Source: Ardenticatenia bacterium (GTDB lineage Bacteria > Chloroflexota > Anaerolineae > Aggregatilineales > Aggregatilineaceae). From it: a stretch of DNA of 7,768 nt. The DNA is taken from contig JALSSH010000535.1 in NCBI GenBank assembly GCA_026984385.1, positions 1 through 7,768 of the forward strand. The letters run 5' to 3'. The notes beneath the pieces are model-generated. The model made no database searches, was not told where the DNA came from, and saw only the letters and a list, made by a program, of their open reading frames with translations. Positions 6,229-7,768 of this stretch are shown here, in pieces. The position numbers and the translations under genes are program-made. Numbering within the stretch: position 1 is the stretch's first letter; every line of letters begins with the position of its first letter.

Positions 6229-7149
6229 ATGGATTGGGTCGAAGTGGCTTTGGAGGTGGACGGCGAAGCGGCAGAGGTAGTGGCAGAAGCGTTGCGCCGC
6301 TACGCGCATCAGGGCGTGCTCATCGAGCACACCGCGTTCCCCGGCGAGGTGTGGGAAGACGAAACGCCCCCACCTTCCCAACACGTCGTGGTGCGCGCGT
6401 ACTTCCCCGCAGACGCGCAAACCGAAGCGCGCAAGCAGCAGATACGAGAGGCGCTTTGGCATCTGGGGCAACATTACCCCATCCCCGAGCCGCGTTTTGC
6501 CACTATGCGCGACGACGATTGGGTGGAAGCGTGGAAACGGCACTATCACCCGTTGCGCTTGGGACGTCGCCTCTACATTCGCCCCCCTTGGCGCACGGTC
6601 AGCGATCAGCGCGCGGATGATGTGATGCTGGTGTTAGACCCCGGGACGGCGTTCGGCACGGGCACACATCCCACCACGCAGCTTTGTTTGCTGGCATTAG
6701 AAGAGTGGCTGGACGGGCGCATGGGCGCTAATGTGCTGGACCTCGGTTGTGGCTCGGGCATTTTGGGCATTGCCGCGCTAAAGCTGGGCGCGGGGCGTGT
6801 GCTGGCGCTGGACACCGATAAACTGGCGGTCAAAGCCACTGCCCACAACGCCGATCTCAACGGCGTGAGCGGACGGCTGACGGCGCTGGAAGGAAGCCTG
6901 GAGCGCGTGCAAGCGATGCAACAGTCGTTTGACTTGCTGTTGTGCAATATTCTGGCGCGCGTGATCGTGCGTTTGTGTGAGTCGGGCCTGGGTGACGTGG
7001 TACGCCCGGGTGGATATGCTATCTTCAGCGGCATTCTTGATACGCAGGCAGACGAGATCGAAGAGGCGTTGCGACGCACGGGCTTTGAAGCCTTTACGCG
7101 ACGCGCCCAGGGAGATTGGGTCGCCATCGAGGCCCAAAAGCGCGGTTAA
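6229..7149 (+). CDS. prmA: Ribosomal protein L11 methyltransferase
   Basis: PrmA is a cytoplasmic SAM-dependent enzyme that methylates lysines and the N-terminal amine of ribosomal protein L11. At 306 aa it has the usual family length. The N-terminal L11-recognition domain (about 1-90) is followed by the linker signature DDDWVEAWK. The catalytic domain has the hallmark DPGTAFGTGTHPTT (137-150), SAM motif I LDLGCGSG (170-177), an acidic residue at the end of the next strand (ALDTD), and the NILA motif (240-243), followed by GYAIFSGIL. All expected motifs are intact. ATG 6229 is preceded by GAGG at 5 nt spacing. A 276-nt spacer with a hairpin separates it from dnaJ, so it probably uses its own promoter despite the common dnaJ-prmA order. 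The GNAT gene follows 73 nt downstream. Confidence 0.96.
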   Translation: MDWVEVALEVDGEAAEVVAEALRRYAHQGVLIEHTAFPGEVWEDETPPPSQHVVVRAYFPADAQTEARKQQIREALWHLGQHYPIPEPRFATMRDDDWVEAWKRHYHPLRLGRRLYIRPPWRTVSDQRADDVMLVLDPGTAFGTGTHPTTQLCLLALEEWLDGRMGANVLDLGCGSGILGIAALKLGAGRVLALDTDKLAVKATAHNADLNGVSGRLTALEGSLERVQAMQQSFDLLLCNILARVIVRLCESGLGDVVRPGGYAIFSGILDTQADEIEEALRRTGFEAFTRRAQGDWVAIEAQKRG

Positions 7150-7175
7150 AGCGGCGGGCGTTGGTCGGCGGCGGG

Positions 7176-7210
7176 TTGTTGTGGCAATATCTGCGTTGCG
7201 AGAACAACAA
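7176..7210 (+). repeat. Inverted repeat between prmA and the GNAT gene
   Basis: TTGTTGT (7176-7182) pairs with ACAACAA (7204-7210), and inside it GCAA (7184-7187) pairs with TTGC (7196-7199). There is no T run after either strand's stem, so an intrinsic terminator is not supported. It ends just before the AGGGGGT ribosome site of the next gene and might influence its translation. Confidence 0.3.
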
Positions 7211-7222
7211 AGGGGGTGCACG

Positions 7223-7768
7223 ATGCGCAAAAAACACGCTGGGTCACGTGCTGCGCGTTCGACGCGCACTGATTTGGTCATTCGTCCGGCCCGCACTGAA
7301 GACCGCGCGGCGCTGGAAGCGATCGCAGCGCAAATTTGGGAAGGGGACGACTATTTGCCGCGCGTCTTCGACGAGTGGTTGGCCGATCCACACGGCGGTT
7401 TTTTCGTCGCAGAGCTGCACGGGCAAGTGATCGGTGCGGCGAAGATCAGCCGCCTGAGCGAAGGCGAATGGTGGCTGCAAGGGCTGCGGGTTGACCCTGC
7501 CTATCAGAGGCAAGGGATCGGGCGCGTTTTGCATCATTTCATCGCCAACGAGGTGCGGAAATACGGCACGGGCCAAGTGCGTTTTAGCACGGCATCAACC
7601 ACATCGGCGGTACATCAATTGGCGCGCGAAACCGGCTTTCGGCAAGAGCTGATGTGCGCGATCTTGCACGCGCCCGCGCTCGACGAACCGCCACAAGGGT
7701 GGCGCGCGCTCGGTGTGGAGGATTTGACGCGCGTACAGGAATGGCTACAACGTTCCGCACATTTTGAG
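7223..7768 (+). CDS. GNAT-family N-acetyltransferase, 3'-truncated by the window edge
   Basis: The frame from ATG 7223 stays open to the last base (182 codons), so the end lies outside. It encodes a GCN5-related acetyltransferase that would move an acetyl group from acetyl-CoA to an unknown amine. After a basic N-terminal extension (MRKKHAGSRAARSTR), the fold begins with LVIRPARTEDRAAL. The core strand WWLQGLRVDPAYQRQGIG contains the acetyl-CoA pyrophosphate loop (Q/R-x-x-G-x-G as RQGIG, about residues 96-100), followed by VRFSTASTTSAVHQLARETGF, the usual last part of the domain. About 40 residues beyond the expected end of a single GNAT domain (GWRALGVEDLTRVQEWL) suggest a second, possibly degenerate, acetyltransferase-like domain. 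The ribosome site AGGGGGT sits about 6 nt before the ATG. It lies 73 nt after prmA and could be cotranscribed with it. The substrate is not predictable. Confidence 0.88.
   Translation, partial: MRKKHAGSRAARSTRTDLVIRPARTEDRAALEAIAAQIWEGDDYLPRVFDEWLADPHGGFFVAELHGQVIGAAKISRLSEGEWWLQGLRVDPAYQRQGIGRVLHHFIANEVRKYGTGQVRFSTASTTSAVHQLARETGFRQELMCAILHAPALDEPPQGWRALGVEDLTRVQEWLQRSAHFE

Overview
The window reads as an ordinary chromosomal segment of a GC-rich free-living bacterium. Gene content and style fit a Chloroflexota (Anaerolineae-like) genome: a DnaE with a long Pro/Ala linker and an extra C-terminal domain, with dnaJ next to prmA. That assignment is from memory of gene style, not a computed placement, and should be held loosely. 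There is no sign of phage, plasmid, insertion sequence, CRISPR, tRNA or rRNA.

Layout. The 3' part of dnaE (replicative DNA polymerase III alpha subunit, plus strand, open at the left edge) runs to 3342. It converges, with only 13 nt between stop codons, on a short-chain dehydrogenase on the minus strand (3356-4174). Upstream of the dehydrogenase on the same strand is a small cysteine-rich protein (4236-4505), which is easy to miss because a longer plus-strand frame overlaps it. A divergent regulatory region of about 295 nt (4506-4800) separates it from dnaJ (plus strand, 4801-5952). A 276-nt intergenic region (5953-6228), unusually rich in inverted repeats, leads into prmA (6229-7149). A GNAT acetyltransferase (7223 to the right edge, truncated) follows prmA.

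How the parts relate. dnaE, dnaJ and prmA are housekeeping genes for replication, protein folding and ribosomal protein methylation. The dehydrogenase and the cysteine-rich protein may share a minus-strand transcript. dnaJ, prmA and the GNAT gene point the same way, but the hairpin after dnaJ and the AT-rich stretch before prmA suggest that prmA has its own transcription start.

Most worth a second look: (1) a 12-bp palindrome that occurs upstream of both dnaJ and prmA with one base different, suggesting a shared operator; (2) the small four-cysteine protein; (3) the structured dnaJ-prmA spacer with nested and mutually exclusive pairings and a strong Shine-Dalgarno sequence before a tiny reading frame. 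I found no evidence of a large new multi-gene system.
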